DNA from: Pseudomonas azotoformans
GTDB lineage: Bacteria > Pseudomonadota > Gammaproteobacteria > Pseudomonadales > Pseudomonadaceae
NCBI RefSeq assembly: GCF_001579805.1
Contig: NZ_CP014546.1
Span: forward strand, 3,534,001-3,598,000
Reading direction: 5' to 3'
Length of the DNA stretch: 64,000 nt
Below the pieces are notes generated by a model, which was not told the DNA's origin, did no database searches, and saw nothing but the letters and a program-made list of their open reading frames with translations. Below are positions 34,456-42,929 of the stretch, piece after piece; position 1 is the stretch's first letter; every line of letters begins with the position of its first letter. The position numbers and the translations under genes were made by a program.

Positions 34456-36260
34456 GGCAGTTGTTGCTCCAGCGGGCCGCCCAGCACTTTGAGGTATTCC
34501 AGCAGCGCCCAGCGTTCCTGCGGCAGCAGGCCACGGCCGATTACGCCGTTGCCACGACTGCCGGCACGGAATTCGTGACCGCTGTTGTGGTTGCCGGTGA
34601 TTTTGGTATCGAACAAAAAGGCATTCTTGAACGCACCGGTCTCGAAGCCGAGGTGGCGCGGGTCGTAGTTGAACGTGCCTTTATAGAAGGTGGTGCTGCG
34701 CTCGTCCTGGGGCGAGAGCAACTGGTAGATCGTCGGCACCGAACCGTTATGCAGGAACGGCGGCGTCGCCCAAACGCCCGCCAATGGCCGTGCCTTGTAG
34801 GCGCGCAACTCACGTACGCCGATGGGCAGGCCGTAGCCGTCCAGGCGCGGGCGTTCGGCCGGGGTTACGCCAGCGGCGCGGTAGGCATGTTCTTCGACGA
34901 ACGCGGTGACGTAGGCAAGGCCCTTGGCCACGGACAGCTTTTTCAGGTCCAGCGGCTCGGTCGGCGTGGGGTGCAGTTCGACGTTGAGTTTGGCCAATTC
35001 CGCCAGGTCCCATTGCAACGCGCTGAGGTCGTAGCGCTGGTCGGCGATGTTGCTGGCTGTGCCGGGGTCGGTGCCGATGTAGTCCACTGGCAGCATTTTC
35101 AGCTGTTGCACCGGGCGTCCGCCTTCCTGGCTGACGCTGGGCACATGGCAGCCGGCGCAGTTTTCGGCAAAGAGTGCGCGGCCTTGAGCCGCGAGCGGCT
35201 TGTCGACGGTGCCGAACAGGTCCTCGGGCCAGGTCGGTGGCTTGAGGCGTTGCAGGGTTTCTTCGATCAGGTTGAGGTCGCGTACCCGCACGCTGGATGG
35301 GTAACGCGCATCGCCTTGGAGTGGCTGGCCGGCGTCGTCGAAAAACGCCAGGGTCGCGCCGACCCCCAGGGCTTCGCCGATATTGCGCGCCATGGGCTGC
35401 TGGGCCGATCCGTTCCACTGCACCCAGTCGAAGGTCCAGATGTCCCACAGTTGCGGGTAGTCCACCGGCGCATTGGCGACGCGATAATTATCCGGGGAAA
35501 TGGCATCGCCAAAGCTGGCGTTGGCGATACGGCCAAAGGCGTCCGTACGGCCAGGGCCTTCTTCAGTGGGGTAGAGGCCACGGTGAGTATCGTTCCAGGC
35601 TACTTTGAGGAACTGGTTCAGTGATTGCTTGAAGTCCTTACGCAGTTGCGTGTGCTCGGCGTCGTAGCGATCCCCCAGCACCTGGCGGGCAAAACGTTCG
35701 AACTTCCACGGGTTGTAATAGGTGGCCGCCAGGCTGGCGACCAGGGCCTGACCGAAACTGCCGCCGCGCAAGGTTGGCACGCTGGAGGGCAGCACGTGCT
35801 GGGCGGAACCGCCGTCGATACGCAGGGCCTGGTTTTTGTAATGCAATTCGCCGGTGTGGCAGGCGGCGCAGGTGATATCCAGGTATTGGGCGTTGCTGCC
35901 GGCGTTTTTATGCCGGGCGAAACCCACCGGCAGGTTGCCGGGGTTTTGCGCAGTGGGCACTTGCTTGGGGTCCACCAGAAAGCCAAAGCGCGCCAGATAC
36001 TCGGGCGTTGCGAAACGCTGTTCGGAAAACGGCAACTCCAGAGCGGTGAACCAATCGTAGTGCAGGCCTTTTACCTGGGTGCCCTGGGGCGTGAAGTAAT
36101 AGGTCTGGCGGTCGGCGGCACTCCATTGGTCCTGGTAGTGCACCTGCTCCACGGGCACGTAGTCCGGCAGCTTGGGGTTGACGGTGTAATAGAGCACCAC
36201 GGCGAGGGCGATGCCCAGCAGGGTGAATATCAGGAGTAAAACACGGGAAAAAATGCGCAA
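34452..36260 (-). CDS. Diheme c-type cytochrome (peroxidase-like)
   Basis: A 602-residue protein with two CxxCH heme motifs, ITCAACHTGE (about 130) and ENCAGCHVPS (about 368), resembling the diheme cytochrome c peroxidase superfamily. An N-terminal helix (about 4-26) anchors it in the inner membrane with the hemes in the periplasm. I placed the start at the TTG at 36260, eight bases after AAGGA, because it gives a typical anchor sequence; the longest frame extends 23 residues upstream with no ribosome site. It is the first gene of a two-gene operon with the catalase-like gene. The electron donor and substrate are unknown. Confidence 0.82.
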   Translation of the reverse strand: MRIFSRVLLLIFTLLGIALAVVLYYTVNPKLPDYVPVEQVHYQDQWSAADRQTYYFTPQGTQVKGLHYDWFTALELPFSEQRFATPEYLARFGFLVDPKQVPTAQNPGNLPVGFARHKNAGSNAQYLDITCAACHTGELHYKNQALRIDGGSAQHVLPSSVPTLRGGSFGQALVASLAATYYNPWKFERFARQVLGDRYDAEHTQLRKDFKQSLNQFLKVAWNDTHRGLYPTEEGPGRTDAFGRIANASFGDAISPDNYRVANAPVDYPQLWDIWTFDWVQWNGSAQQPMARNIGEALGVGATLAFFDDAGQPLQGDARYPSSVRVRDLNLIEETLQRLKPPTWPEDLFGTVDKPLAAQGRALFAENCAGCHVPSVSQEGGRPVQQLKMLPVDYIGTDPGTASNIADQRYDLSALQWDLAELAKLNVELHPTPTEPLDLKKLSVAKGLAYVTAFVEEHAYRAAGVTPAERPRLDGYGLPIGVRELRAYKARPLAGVWATPPFLHNGSVPTIYQLLSPQDERSTTFYKGTFNYDPRHLGFETGAFKNAFLFDTKITGNHNSGHEFRAGSRGNGVIGRGLLPQERWALLEYLKVLGGPLEQQLP

Positions 36261-36518
36261 GATGGCTATCCTTGTCTCGGCCTTGTCGAGTTGTCGCGAT
36301 GTTATGCCACTACGCCACAGGTGCGGCAAGTGGCCATGAGCCCGGTAGTGGGCGGTCCCGCGATCCTTCGCGGGCCTCCATCATGAATGAAAATGCTTTT
36401 AAACACGTGAACTTATCAGAAGTTTCCTGCTCACATGCCGGTAGCCATTGGTCGTGGCCGCCTGATAAGCTCGCGACTTTATTCGAATGCCCTATTGGCG
36501 CATGAACAAGGAAATAGC

Positions 36519-37250
36519 ATGAAACAGCATCGGTTGGCGGCGGCGGTGGCCCTGGTTAGCCTGGTACTTGCGGGTTGTGATTCGCAGACCAGCGTAGAGC
36601 TGAAAACCCCGGCGCAGAAAGCTTCCTACGGCATCGGCCTGAACATGGGCAAGAGCCTCGCCCAAGAAGGCATGGATGACCTGGATTCCAAAGCAGTAGC
36701 CCAAGGCATCGAAGATGCCGTCGGCAAAAAAGAGCAGAAGCTCAAAGACGACGAGCTGGTTGAAGCGTTTGCCGCACTGCAGAAGCGTGCTGAAGAACGC
36801 ATGACCAAGATGAGCGAAGAGTCGGCAGCCGCCGGCAAGAAATTCCTCGAAGACAACGCCAAGAAAGACGGCGTCGTCACCACCGCTTCCGGTCTGCAGT
36901 ACAAGATCACCAAGAAAGCCGACGGCGCCCAGCCTAAGCCGACTGACGTGGTGACTGTGCACTACACCGGCAAACTCACCAACGGCACCACCTTTGACAG
37001 CTCCGTGGATCGCGGTAGCCCGATTGACCTGCCGGTCAGCGGCGTGATCCCAGGTTGGGTCGAAGGCCTGCAACTGATGCACGTGGGCGAGAAGGTCGAG
37101 CTGTACATTCCTTCGGACCTGGCCTACGGCGCACAAAGCCCAAGCCCAGCGATCCCAGCCAACTCCGTGCTGGTATTCGACCTGGAGCTGCTGGCCATCA
37201 AGGACCCAGCCAAGGCTGACGCTCCTGCTGCACCGGCTGCCAAGAAGTAA
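36519..37250 (+). CDS. FKBP-type peptidyl-prolyl cis-trans isomerase, lipoprotein
   Basis: MIP/FkpA-like isomerase, 243 residues. The lipobox LAGC at about 18-21 marks a lipoprotein. The N-terminal helical dimerisation domain (about 30-120) is followed by the FKBP catalytic domain (about 120-225, with VVTVHYTGKLTNGTTFDSS and IPGWVEGLQLMHVGEK), then a Pro/Ala/Lys-rich tail. It folds outer-membrane or periplasmic proteins. Start chosen at the ATG with AAGGAAA eight bases upstream, inside a longer frame. From memory it belongs to the conserved block with rdgC and YkvA. Confidence 0.92.
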   Translation: MKQHRLAAAVALVSLVLAGCDSQTSVELKTPAQKASYGIGLNMGKSLAQEGMDDLDSKAVAQGIEDAVGKKEQKLKDDELVEAFAALQKRAEERMTKMSEESAAAGKKFLEDNAKKDGVVTTASGLQYKITKKADGAQPKPTDVVTVHYTGKLTNGTTFDSSVDRGSPIDLPVSGVIPGWVEGLQLMHVGEKVELYIPSDLAYGAQSPSPAIPANSVLVFDLELLAIKDPAKADAPAAPAAKK

Positions 37251-37267
37251 CAGGCGCCTGAACACAC

Positions 37268-37298
37268 AACGCCCCGTCTCGACGGGGCGTTGTTGTTT
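37268..37298 (+). terminator. Intrinsic terminator of FKBP gene
   Basis: AACGCCCCGTC-TC-GACGGGGCGTT stem, then TGTTGTTT. It lies 17 bases after the stop. Confidence 0.85.
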
Positions 37299-37563
37299 CT
37301 GGGGGTTGCAGAGCCCGCACCCGCACACATCCGATCGAACGCCTGCAACCTGCAACAGTCTGATATAAGACTCGAGTACGGGTAGCCGCACATCAACGCC
37401 AAGTCAATGAAATCTTGGGTTTTTTTTCAGTGCGCAAAAAACGCCCGATCTGACTGCAAGCCTTGTACTACGTGGCTTTCAGCGCAGAAAATAGGCTCTG
37501 TTCACAAGGTTATCCACAATTTGTGTGGATAACCTTTTATGTCGCCTGGAACTGGAGTGACCG
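37299..37563. other. Intergenic gap with DnaA-box palindrome
   Basis: Within this gap 37506-37536 is a 13-base inverted repeat, each arm containing the DnaA box TTATCCACA, upstream of the YkvA gene. No coding frame is convincing here. Confidence 0.7.
37506..37536. repeat. Inverted pair of consensus DnaA boxes
   Basis: AAGGTTATCCACA (37506-37518) and its exact complement TGTGGATAACCTT (37524-37536) enclose five bases. TTATCCACA is the consensus DnaA box. It may be a DnaA-regulated promoter element or a titration site; the region is far from a recognisable oriC arrangement. Confidence 0.7.
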
Positions 37564-38022
37564 ATGAAACCACCCTTCAATTTCACCCGTTTCCTGCCCA
37601 TGGCCGCACGCCTCCTAGGCCGTGGGCGCTTGCCGACGCTGCTGTTCGCCGTCGCCGCCAAGGGCTCCAACCAGGGCAATCGCCTGGGCAAGCTCAAGGA
37701 TGACCTCAAGTTGCTCCAGGCCCTGTGCCTGGCTTACTGGCGCGGCGAGTACCGGGCCATCAGCCCCAAGGCGCTGATCTCGGTGGTAGCGGGCTTGATG
37801 TACTTCCTGAGCCCGATCGATGCGATCCCGGACTTTATCCCTATGTTCGGCATGCTCGACGACATTGCCGTGCTGGCATGGGTCATGAAGACCCTGGACG
37901 GCGAACTGAGCGCCTTTCGCGCCTGGCGCGACGCCCAGCGTCCGGAAAAGCTTGCCGTGGTTGAGCGCCTGCCTGCGACTCCCGCCCTGCTGGCCAAGGA
38001 AAACCCGCAAAAAAACGGATGA
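37564..38022 (+). CDS. YkvA/DUF1232 family membrane protein
   Basis: A 152-residue protein with a DUF1232 domain (about 70-112), whose hallmark motif is YFLSPIDAIPDFIPMFGMLDDIAVLAW. Two short hydrophobic segments suggest membrane association. The function of the family is unknown. GACCG-type spacing before the ATG is unremarkable. It precedes the HTH/unknown pair on the same strand, and the order YkvA, HTH, unknown is one I recall from P. aeruginosa. Confidence 0.85.
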   Translation: MKPPFNFTRFLPMAARLLGRGRLPTLLFAVAAKGSNQGNRLGKLKDDLKLLQALCLAYWRGEYRAISPKALISVVAGLMYFLSPIDAIPDFIPMFGMLDDIAVLAWVMKTLDGELSAFRAWRDAQRPEKLAVVERLPATPALLAKENPQKNG

Positions 38023-38115
38023 CGTGACTATCCCCCTGCGACCTTTAGGGCTGTTAGGATTACACTCCTAAGGAAAGAGCTTACTAAGTAAGTGCAGTTA
38101 TCCTACGGGGCAGTC

Positions 38116-38457
38116 ATGGATATTCAGATAATTTCACGCAATGGCGAACCCGAGTACGCGGTGTTGCCATGGGATCAGTACCAGGCGCTGCTAAAAGCTG
38201 CCGGTCAGCAACAACCGACGCTTCCTCCTCTTTCATCGCCTGCCCAAGCCGCCCCTGTACAGGACCTGCGCCCACTCGCAGACCTGCGCGGCTTGCGTGA
38301 GGGCAAAGGCCTGGCGATCGAAACCCTGGCCCGCACCGTGGGGATCAGCCCCTCCTATCTTGGATTAATTGAAAGTGGTGAACGCCAGCCGGATGCCGCA
38401 ATCCGCCGCAGCCTGGCCTGGGAATTGGGCGTTGCAGGTTGGAGGGATGAATCTTGA
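38116..38457 (+). CDS. HTH (XRE) protein with Phd-like N-terminus
   Basis: A 113-residue protein. The N-terminal 30 residues (MDIQIISRNGEPEYAVLPW) resemble the start of Phd/YefM-type antitoxins, and the C-terminal half is a helix-turn-helix (about 60-108, LREGKGLAIETLARTVGIS and SPSYLGLIESGERQPD). Its stop overlaps the next gene's TTG start (TTGA), so the two are tightly coupled. This geometry is that of an antitoxin-toxin or regulator-effector pair, although such pairs are not known for this locus. Start chosen at the ATG with ACGGGG upstream. Confidence 0.78.
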   Translation: MDIQIISRNGEPEYAVLPWDQYQALLKAAGQQQPTLPPLSSPAQAAPVQDLRPLADLRGLREGKGLAIETLARTVGISPSYLGLIESGERQPDAAIRRSLAWELGVAGWRDES

Positions 38458-38825
38458 GCCTACGTATCAGTCGTCAACACTGGGATGGGTTACTCAACGA
38501 ACTAGACCAGGCGCGCCGCCAGCGCCATTTGCTGACCTACCGCGCGCTGCTGGAGCGCTTGCAATTCCCCACGCCGGCCATGCAGACCCTGGCTGCCGCT
38601 CTGGAGCACCTGGCGGCGTTGGACGCCAAGGCCGAGCAGCCGCTGCGCAGCTCACTGGTGATCAGCCAGGGCGCCAGTCGCCTGCCGCGCACCGGTTTCT
38701 TTGAATGTGTCGAGCGCCTGGGCCGTTTCAGCGGGCCGTCCGATGGCGTGGCCGCTGCCTCCTGGCACGCATCGGAAGTGGTGCGGGTGTTCGAATATGA
38801 GTACCCGGAGTCTGCCGAGGCCTAA
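38454..38825 (+). CDS. Conserved hypothetical protein (123 residues), partner of HTH gene
   Basis: No domain recognised. It starts with TTG, with GGAGG about eight bases upstream. The protein has an Arg-rich helical N-terminus (about 1-60) and a second conserved-looking segment, SSLVISQGASRLPRTGFFECVERLG (about 80-104), a pattern seen in small DNA-related proteins ('SALVVN..TG.PG.GFF') but not diagnostic. Its stop overlaps the convergent EAL-GGDEF gene by four bases. It should be co-expressed with the HTH gene. Confidence 0.7.
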   Translation: MSLRISRQHWDGLLNELDQARRQRHLLTYRALLERLQFPTPAMQTLAAALEHLAALDAKAEQPLRSSLVISQGASRLPRTGFFECVERLGRFSGPSDGVAAASWHASEVVRVFEYEYPESAEA

Positions 38826-40591
38826 AGCGCCTGGGGCAGCGCGTCCATGCTGTCGATCACATGGATGCTGTACCCGGCCATGTCCTTGGCATGGTGCTTG
38901 GCCTGCGAGGCCAGCTCCGCCAACTGGCTGGCATCGAGTTGTCCACAGGCCTGTGGATACAAATGCACCACGCCGATGGACAGTGACAGCAGCGCAAACT
39001 CCTGGCGCACGCCCTGGCGGTTGAGCGCCACGAAGCAGCCAGCCTCCAGGTGTTCGGCGCGGTAGAAACGTCGGCATTGGGTGTGGAAGTCATCCAGCAG
39101 CTGATTAAGGCGTTTGCGCCAATCCTGCGGGCCCAGTACCAGCAAAAAGTCATCACCGCCGATATGCCCGACAAAGTCGCGGCTGGGGTCGACACGGTCG
39201 TTCAGGCACTGCGCCAGGCACAACAACACCTCATCCCCACGCCCATAGCCGTAGATATCGTTGAATGGCTTGAAGCTGTCGATATCCACGTAGCAGATCA
39301 CCGATTCGCGCTGTTGCTGCAGCAGTCGCGTCAGGCACTGCTGGATCGGCACGTTGCCCGGCAGCAGGGTCAGCGGGTTGGCGTAGCGCGCTTGTTGGAT
39401 CTTCAGCTCGGTGATCAGTTTGAGCACATCGATCACCCGACCCAGGCCCAGGTAATCGCCATTGAGCGTGATGATGAAGTCTTCTTCGATGCGTTGCCGC
39501 GCGCGGCTGGTAAGCAAACGGCTGACTTGCTGCAGGGACTGACTCAGCTCCACTGCCAGAAAGTCGGTGCTCATCAAACGACTGATGGGCTTGCGCGCAA
39601 ACAGGTCGGTGGCGAAGGGTTTCAGCAGCGCATCCGACAGCGAATGCCGGTGGACGATACCGATTGGGTGCCCGCGCCCATCCAGCACCGCCAGGGAATT
39701 GAGGTTGGCCTGGCGCCGGAACGCTTCCAGCACCTGGGCGGTGGCGGTGTCCTGATCTACTGCTGGCTGTTCGCTGAGCAAGGCGCTGAGGTCGCTGCCT
39801 TCGTCGTTCAGCGCCACGTTGGCGCTGTCGGGCTTGGGCAGCATCAGGCGCGCTTCCTGCGGCGGTTGTTCCTGTGGACGGCAGAGCAGGTAGCCTTGGA
39901 CCAGGTCCACGCCCATCTCCGTCAGTACCGCCAACTCTTCAGGCAACTCGATCCCTTCGGCAATCACTTGGGCCCGAGACGCCTTGGCAATTTGCAGGAT
40001 GGAGCCGACAAATTCCCGCTTGAGCGCATCCTGATGGATGCCGTCGATGAAGTGGCGGTCGATCTTCACATAGTCCGGGCGCAGCTCCGACCATAGGCGC
40101 AGGCTGGAATAACCGGCGCCCAGGTCGTCCAGGGCAATCGAGAACCCCATGTTGCGGTAGTGGTGCAGGGCGGTTTGCAGTAAATCGATATCGTTGGTGG
40201 GGGTTTGCTCGGTGAGCTCGATTACCACTTGGCTCGGTGGAATACCGAAGTCACGCAGCAATTGCAGGGTGCGCCCTGGTTGATGTGCAGTTTCCATCAA
40301 CGATTGTGGCGAGACATTGAGGAACAGCTTGCCCGGTAGCTTCTGTTCACTGAAGCGTCGGCACGCGCTTTCGCGGCAGGCGATCTCCAACTCACTGAGT
40401 CGCCCGGCCTGGCTGGCCACCGAGAACAGGGCGATGGGGGAGTGCAGCGGGCTGTTGGAAGGCCCACGACTGAGGGCTTCATAGCCGAGAATGCGCCGTT
40501 CAGACAGGCTGATGATCGGTTGGAACAGGCTGTGCAAACTGCCTTGAGCCAGGATAACGCCCAATGCATTCAGCTGTTCGGTCATGGTCAT
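38822..40591 (-). CDS. EAL-CBS-GGDEF protein (c-di-GMP phosphodiesterase with degenerate GGDDF)
   Basis: A 589-residue cyclic-di-GMP protein in the order EAL (about 20-250), CBS pair (about 280-400), GGDEF (about 410-575). EAL residues look intact: EALSR, NVSPQS, ELTE, DDLGAGYSS, KIDRHF, EGIE and QGYLL. The GGDEF site reads GGDDF, with Asp in place of the catalytic Glu, so cyclase activity is doubtful. The CBS pair suggests ATP or AMP sensing. The start is the ATG at 40591 (or 40585), right after the prc terminator. From memory it corresponds to the PA3258-type hybrid protein. Confidence 0.9.
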   Translation of the reverse strand: MTMTEQLNALGVILAQGSLHSLFQPIISLSERRILGYEALSRGPSNSPLHSPIALFSVASQAGRLSELEIACRESACRRFSEQKLPGKLFLNVSPQSLMETAHQPGRTLQLLRDFGIPPSQVVIELTEQTPTNDIDLLQTALHHYRNMGFSIALDDLGAGYSSLRLWSELRPDYVKIDRHFIDGIHQDALKREFVGSILQIAKASRAQVIAEGIELPEELAVLTEMGVDLVQGYLLCRPQEQPPQEARLMLPKPDSANVALNDEGSDLSALLSEQPAVDQDTATAQVLEAFRRQANLNSLAVLDGRGHPIGIVHRHSLSDALLKPFATDLFARKPISRLMSTDFLAVELSQSLQQVSRLLTSRARQRIEEDFIITLNGDYLGLGRVIDVLKLITELKIQQARYANPLTLLPGNVPIQQCLTRLLQQQRESVICYVDIDSFKPFNDIYGYGRGDEVLLCLAQCLNDRVDPSRDFVGHIGGDDFLLVLGPQDWRKRLNQLLDDFHTQCRRFYRAEHLEAGCFVALNRQGVRQEFALLSLSIGVVHLYPQACGQLDASQLAELASQAKHHAKDMAGYSIHVIDSMDALPQAL

Positions 40592-40604
40592 GGCGATCTC
40601 GATC

Positions 40605-40642
40605 GAAAAAAAAGGACCGCAGGCTGGAAACCTGCGGTCCTT
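40605..40642 (-). terminator. Intrinsic terminator of prc
   Basis: AAGGACCGCAGG paired with CCTGCGGTCCTT around a seven-base loop; on the minus strand a run of T's follows. It ends the prc transcript before the EAL-GGDEF gene, which therefore needs its own promoter. Confidence 0.88.
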
Positions 40643-40709
40643 CATTTCACGACAGAATGATGTCTATATGATGACACTCCGCGGAGCGATCACATTAAAT
40701 CGCCATCAT

Positions 40710-42791
40710 TTACTGCTTGGCTACCTGTTTGGTGATCTTCAGGTAGTCCAGCAGGATCCGGCCCGTCTCGGCCAGGTAGGCGTCGTCTTCCGGCTTGGTC
40801 TTGTCGGCTTCGGCCGGCAGCGCATCTTCGTCTTCTTTCTTCAGCTCCTTGAGTGGATCTTCACCCTTGGCCTTGCGGCGGATGTTTTCCAGGACAAGTT
40901 GCTTGTTTTCGATGTCGGAGTGCTGCGCGCGGCGATCCACTTCATTGAGGCTGACGGTTTTTTCTTCCATCAGCTTCTTCGCCAGGGCCAGCTTGTCGCG
41001 GATAAACACAAACTCGGCATCCTTGGCGGAGCGGGTATCGTGGTCAGCCTTCAACTGCGCCAGGAATGGCTTGAACGGATCCGATGCCGGCTTGATCGCA
41101 GGGCGGATGGTGTCCCACGGCATGGCTTCCGGCAGGGCGCTTTCGCCGATTTCCTTGGTGTCGATGATCGACGGGAAATCGATGTCCGGCAGTACGCCCT
41201 GGTGCTGGGTGCTCTGCCCGGAAACCCGGTAGAACTTGGCCAGCGTCAGTTTCAGCTCGCCATGGTTCAGCGGCTGGATGGTTTGCACGGTGCCTTTGCC
41301 GAAGGTCTGGCCGCCGATGATCAGGGCGCGGTGATAGTCCTGCATGGCACCGGCAAAAATCTCCGAAGCCGAGGCCGAGAGGCGGTTGACCAGCAACGCC
41401 ATCGGGCCTTTGTAGAAGGCGCCTGGGTTCTCGTCTTCGAGCACGTCGACGCGGCCGTCAGCGTTGCGCACCAACACGGTCGGACCCTTGTCGATAAACA
41501 GGCTGGTCAGCTCAGTGGCTTCCTGCAGGGAACCGCCGCCGTTGTTGCGCAGGTCGATGACCACGCCGTCGACTTTTTCCTTCTGCAGTTCGGTCAGGAT
41601 TTTCTTGACGTCACGGGTGGTGGACTTGTAGTCCGGATCGCCCGCGCGGAAGGCCTTGAAGTCCAGGTAGAAGGCCGGGATTTCGATCACGCCCAGCTTG
41701 TAGTCCTTGCCATCCTGCTTGAGGTTGAGGACTTTCTTCTGCACGGCCTGGTCTTCGAGCTTCACCGCTTCACGGGTGATGGACACGATTTTGCTGGTCT
41801 GGTCGTTCGGCGCATTGGTGTGCGGAATCACTTCCAGGCGCACCACACTGCCTTTCGGCCCACGGATCAGCTTGACCACTTCGTCCAGACGCCAGCCGAC
41901 CACGTCGACCATCTCTTTGTCACCCTGGGCAACACCGATGATTTTGTCGGCCGGAGCCACCTGCTTGGTCTTGTCCGCCGGACCTGCCGGCACCAGGCGT
42001 ACGATCTTGACCTGGTCGTTGTCGCTTTGCAGGACGGCACCGATGCCTTCCAGCGACAGACTCATGTTGATATCGAAGTTTTCCGCGTTATCTGGCGACA
42101 GATAATTGGTGTGCGGATCGTAGGACATCGCGAAGGTATTGATGTAGGCCTGGAAGATATCTTCGGCGCGGGTCTGGTCCAGACGCGCGAGCTGATTCTT
42201 GTAGCGCTTGGTCAGCAGCTCCTGGATGGCCTTAGGCTCTTTGCCGGCGATCTTCAGGCGCAGCACCTCGTCCTTGACGCGTTTGCGCCACAGGTCGTCG
42301 AGGGCGGCGGTGCTAGTCAGCCAAGGCGCGTCCTTGCGGTCCACCAGAAGGGTTTCCTTCTGGGTGAAATCGAGCTTGTCGACGCCTTTGTCCAGCTCAC
42401 CCAAGGCGAAGTCCAGACGCGCTTTGACGCGGTCCAGGTAACGCTTGTAGATGGTGAAGCCAGGTTGCAGGTCGCCGCTCTTGAGGAAGTCGTCGAACTG
42501 GGTTTTCCACTTGTCGAACTCGGCGATGTCGCTGGCCAGGAAGTAGCTGCGCGACGGATCCAGCAGCTTGAGGTAGCTGTCATAGATGATCACCGAGCGC
42601 GCGTCGTCCAGCGGCGGCTTGCTGTAGTGATGGCGCTTGAGCAACTCGACGACGTTAAGGCTGGCAATCACCTCATCGCGATCCGGCTGAAGGTTGTCCC
42701 AGCTGTTGGCTGCGAACGTATTGGTCGACATCGACGCAAAGCCGAGACCAATGAAAAGAGCGAGGGCGGTGCTGGGGAACAAATGCTTCAT
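40710..42791 (-). CDS. prc: Carboxy-terminal processing protease Prc (Tsp/AlgO)
   Basis: Periplasmic tail-specific protease, 693 residues. A signal peptide (about 1-28) is followed by a Prc N-terminal helical domain, a PDZ domain (about 240-330), and the catalytic domain (about 340-560). The Ser-Lys dyad lies in NRLSASASEIFAGAMQDYHRA and GGQTFGKGTVQ. Prc degrades proteins with nonpolar tails and in Pseudomonas cleaves the anti-sigma factor MucA (AlgO role). I placed the start at MKHLF; no clear ribosome site was seen for that or the upstream MRYQ start. It is divergent from the quinone oxidoreductase. Confidence 0.93.
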   Translation of the reverse strand: MKHLFPSTALALFIGLGFASMSTNTFAANSWDNLQPDRDEVIASLNVVELLKRHHYSKPPLDDARSVIIYDSYLKLLDPSRSYFLASDIAEFDKWKTQFDDFLKSGDLQPGFTIYKRYLDRVKARLDFALGELDKGVDKLDFTQKETLLVDRKDAPWLTSTAALDDLWRKRVKDEVLRLKIAGKEPKAIQELLTKRYKNQLARLDQTRAEDIFQAYINTFAMSYDPHTNYLSPDNAENFDINMSLSLEGIGAVLQSDNDQVKIVRLVPAGPADKTKQVAPADKIIGVAQGDKEMVDVVGWRLDEVVKLIRGPKGSVVRLEVIPHTNAPNDQTSKIVSITREAVKLEDQAVQKKVLNLKQDGKDYKLGVIEIPAFYLDFKAFRAGDPDYKSTTRDVKKILTELQKEKVDGVVIDLRNNGGGSLQEATELTSLFIDKGPTVLVRNADGRVDVLEDENPGAFYKGPMALLVNRLSASASEIFAGAMQDYHRALIIGGQTFGKGTVQTIQPLNHGELKLTLAKFYRVSGQSTQHQGVLPDIDFPSIIDTKEIGESALPEAMPWDTIRPAIKPASDPFKPFLAQLKADHDTRSAKDAEFVFIRDKLALAKKLMEEKTVSLNEVDRRAQHSDIENKQLVLENIRRKAKGEDPLKELKKEDEDALPAEADKTKPEDDAYLAETGRILLDYLKITKQVAKQ

Positions 42792-42929
42792 GCTGATTCG
42801 ACGCGGGGGCAATTGATAACGCATATTAGGCCGTCTTTGAGGGAGCCGGTTCCATATGGTCCGGTCGCATAATGCAAAAAGCCCGGCGATACAGCTACGG
42901 GCTCAGTCCAGACTCACTATGGAGGCAGT

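Noticed and set aside
36341..36365. CCCGCG...CGCGGG hairpin upstream of the FKBP gene
   Set aside because: It has no T run and lies in a divergent promoter region, so I cannot assign a role.
40584..42872. 762-codon open frame opposite prc
   Set aside because: Antisense to Prc; low-complexity composition and no family features.
42876..42903. Hairpin AGCCCG...CGGGCT with T run on the minus strand upstream of prc
   Set aside because: Only six base pairs and a 12-base loop. It might be an attenuator, but there is too little to call a terminator.
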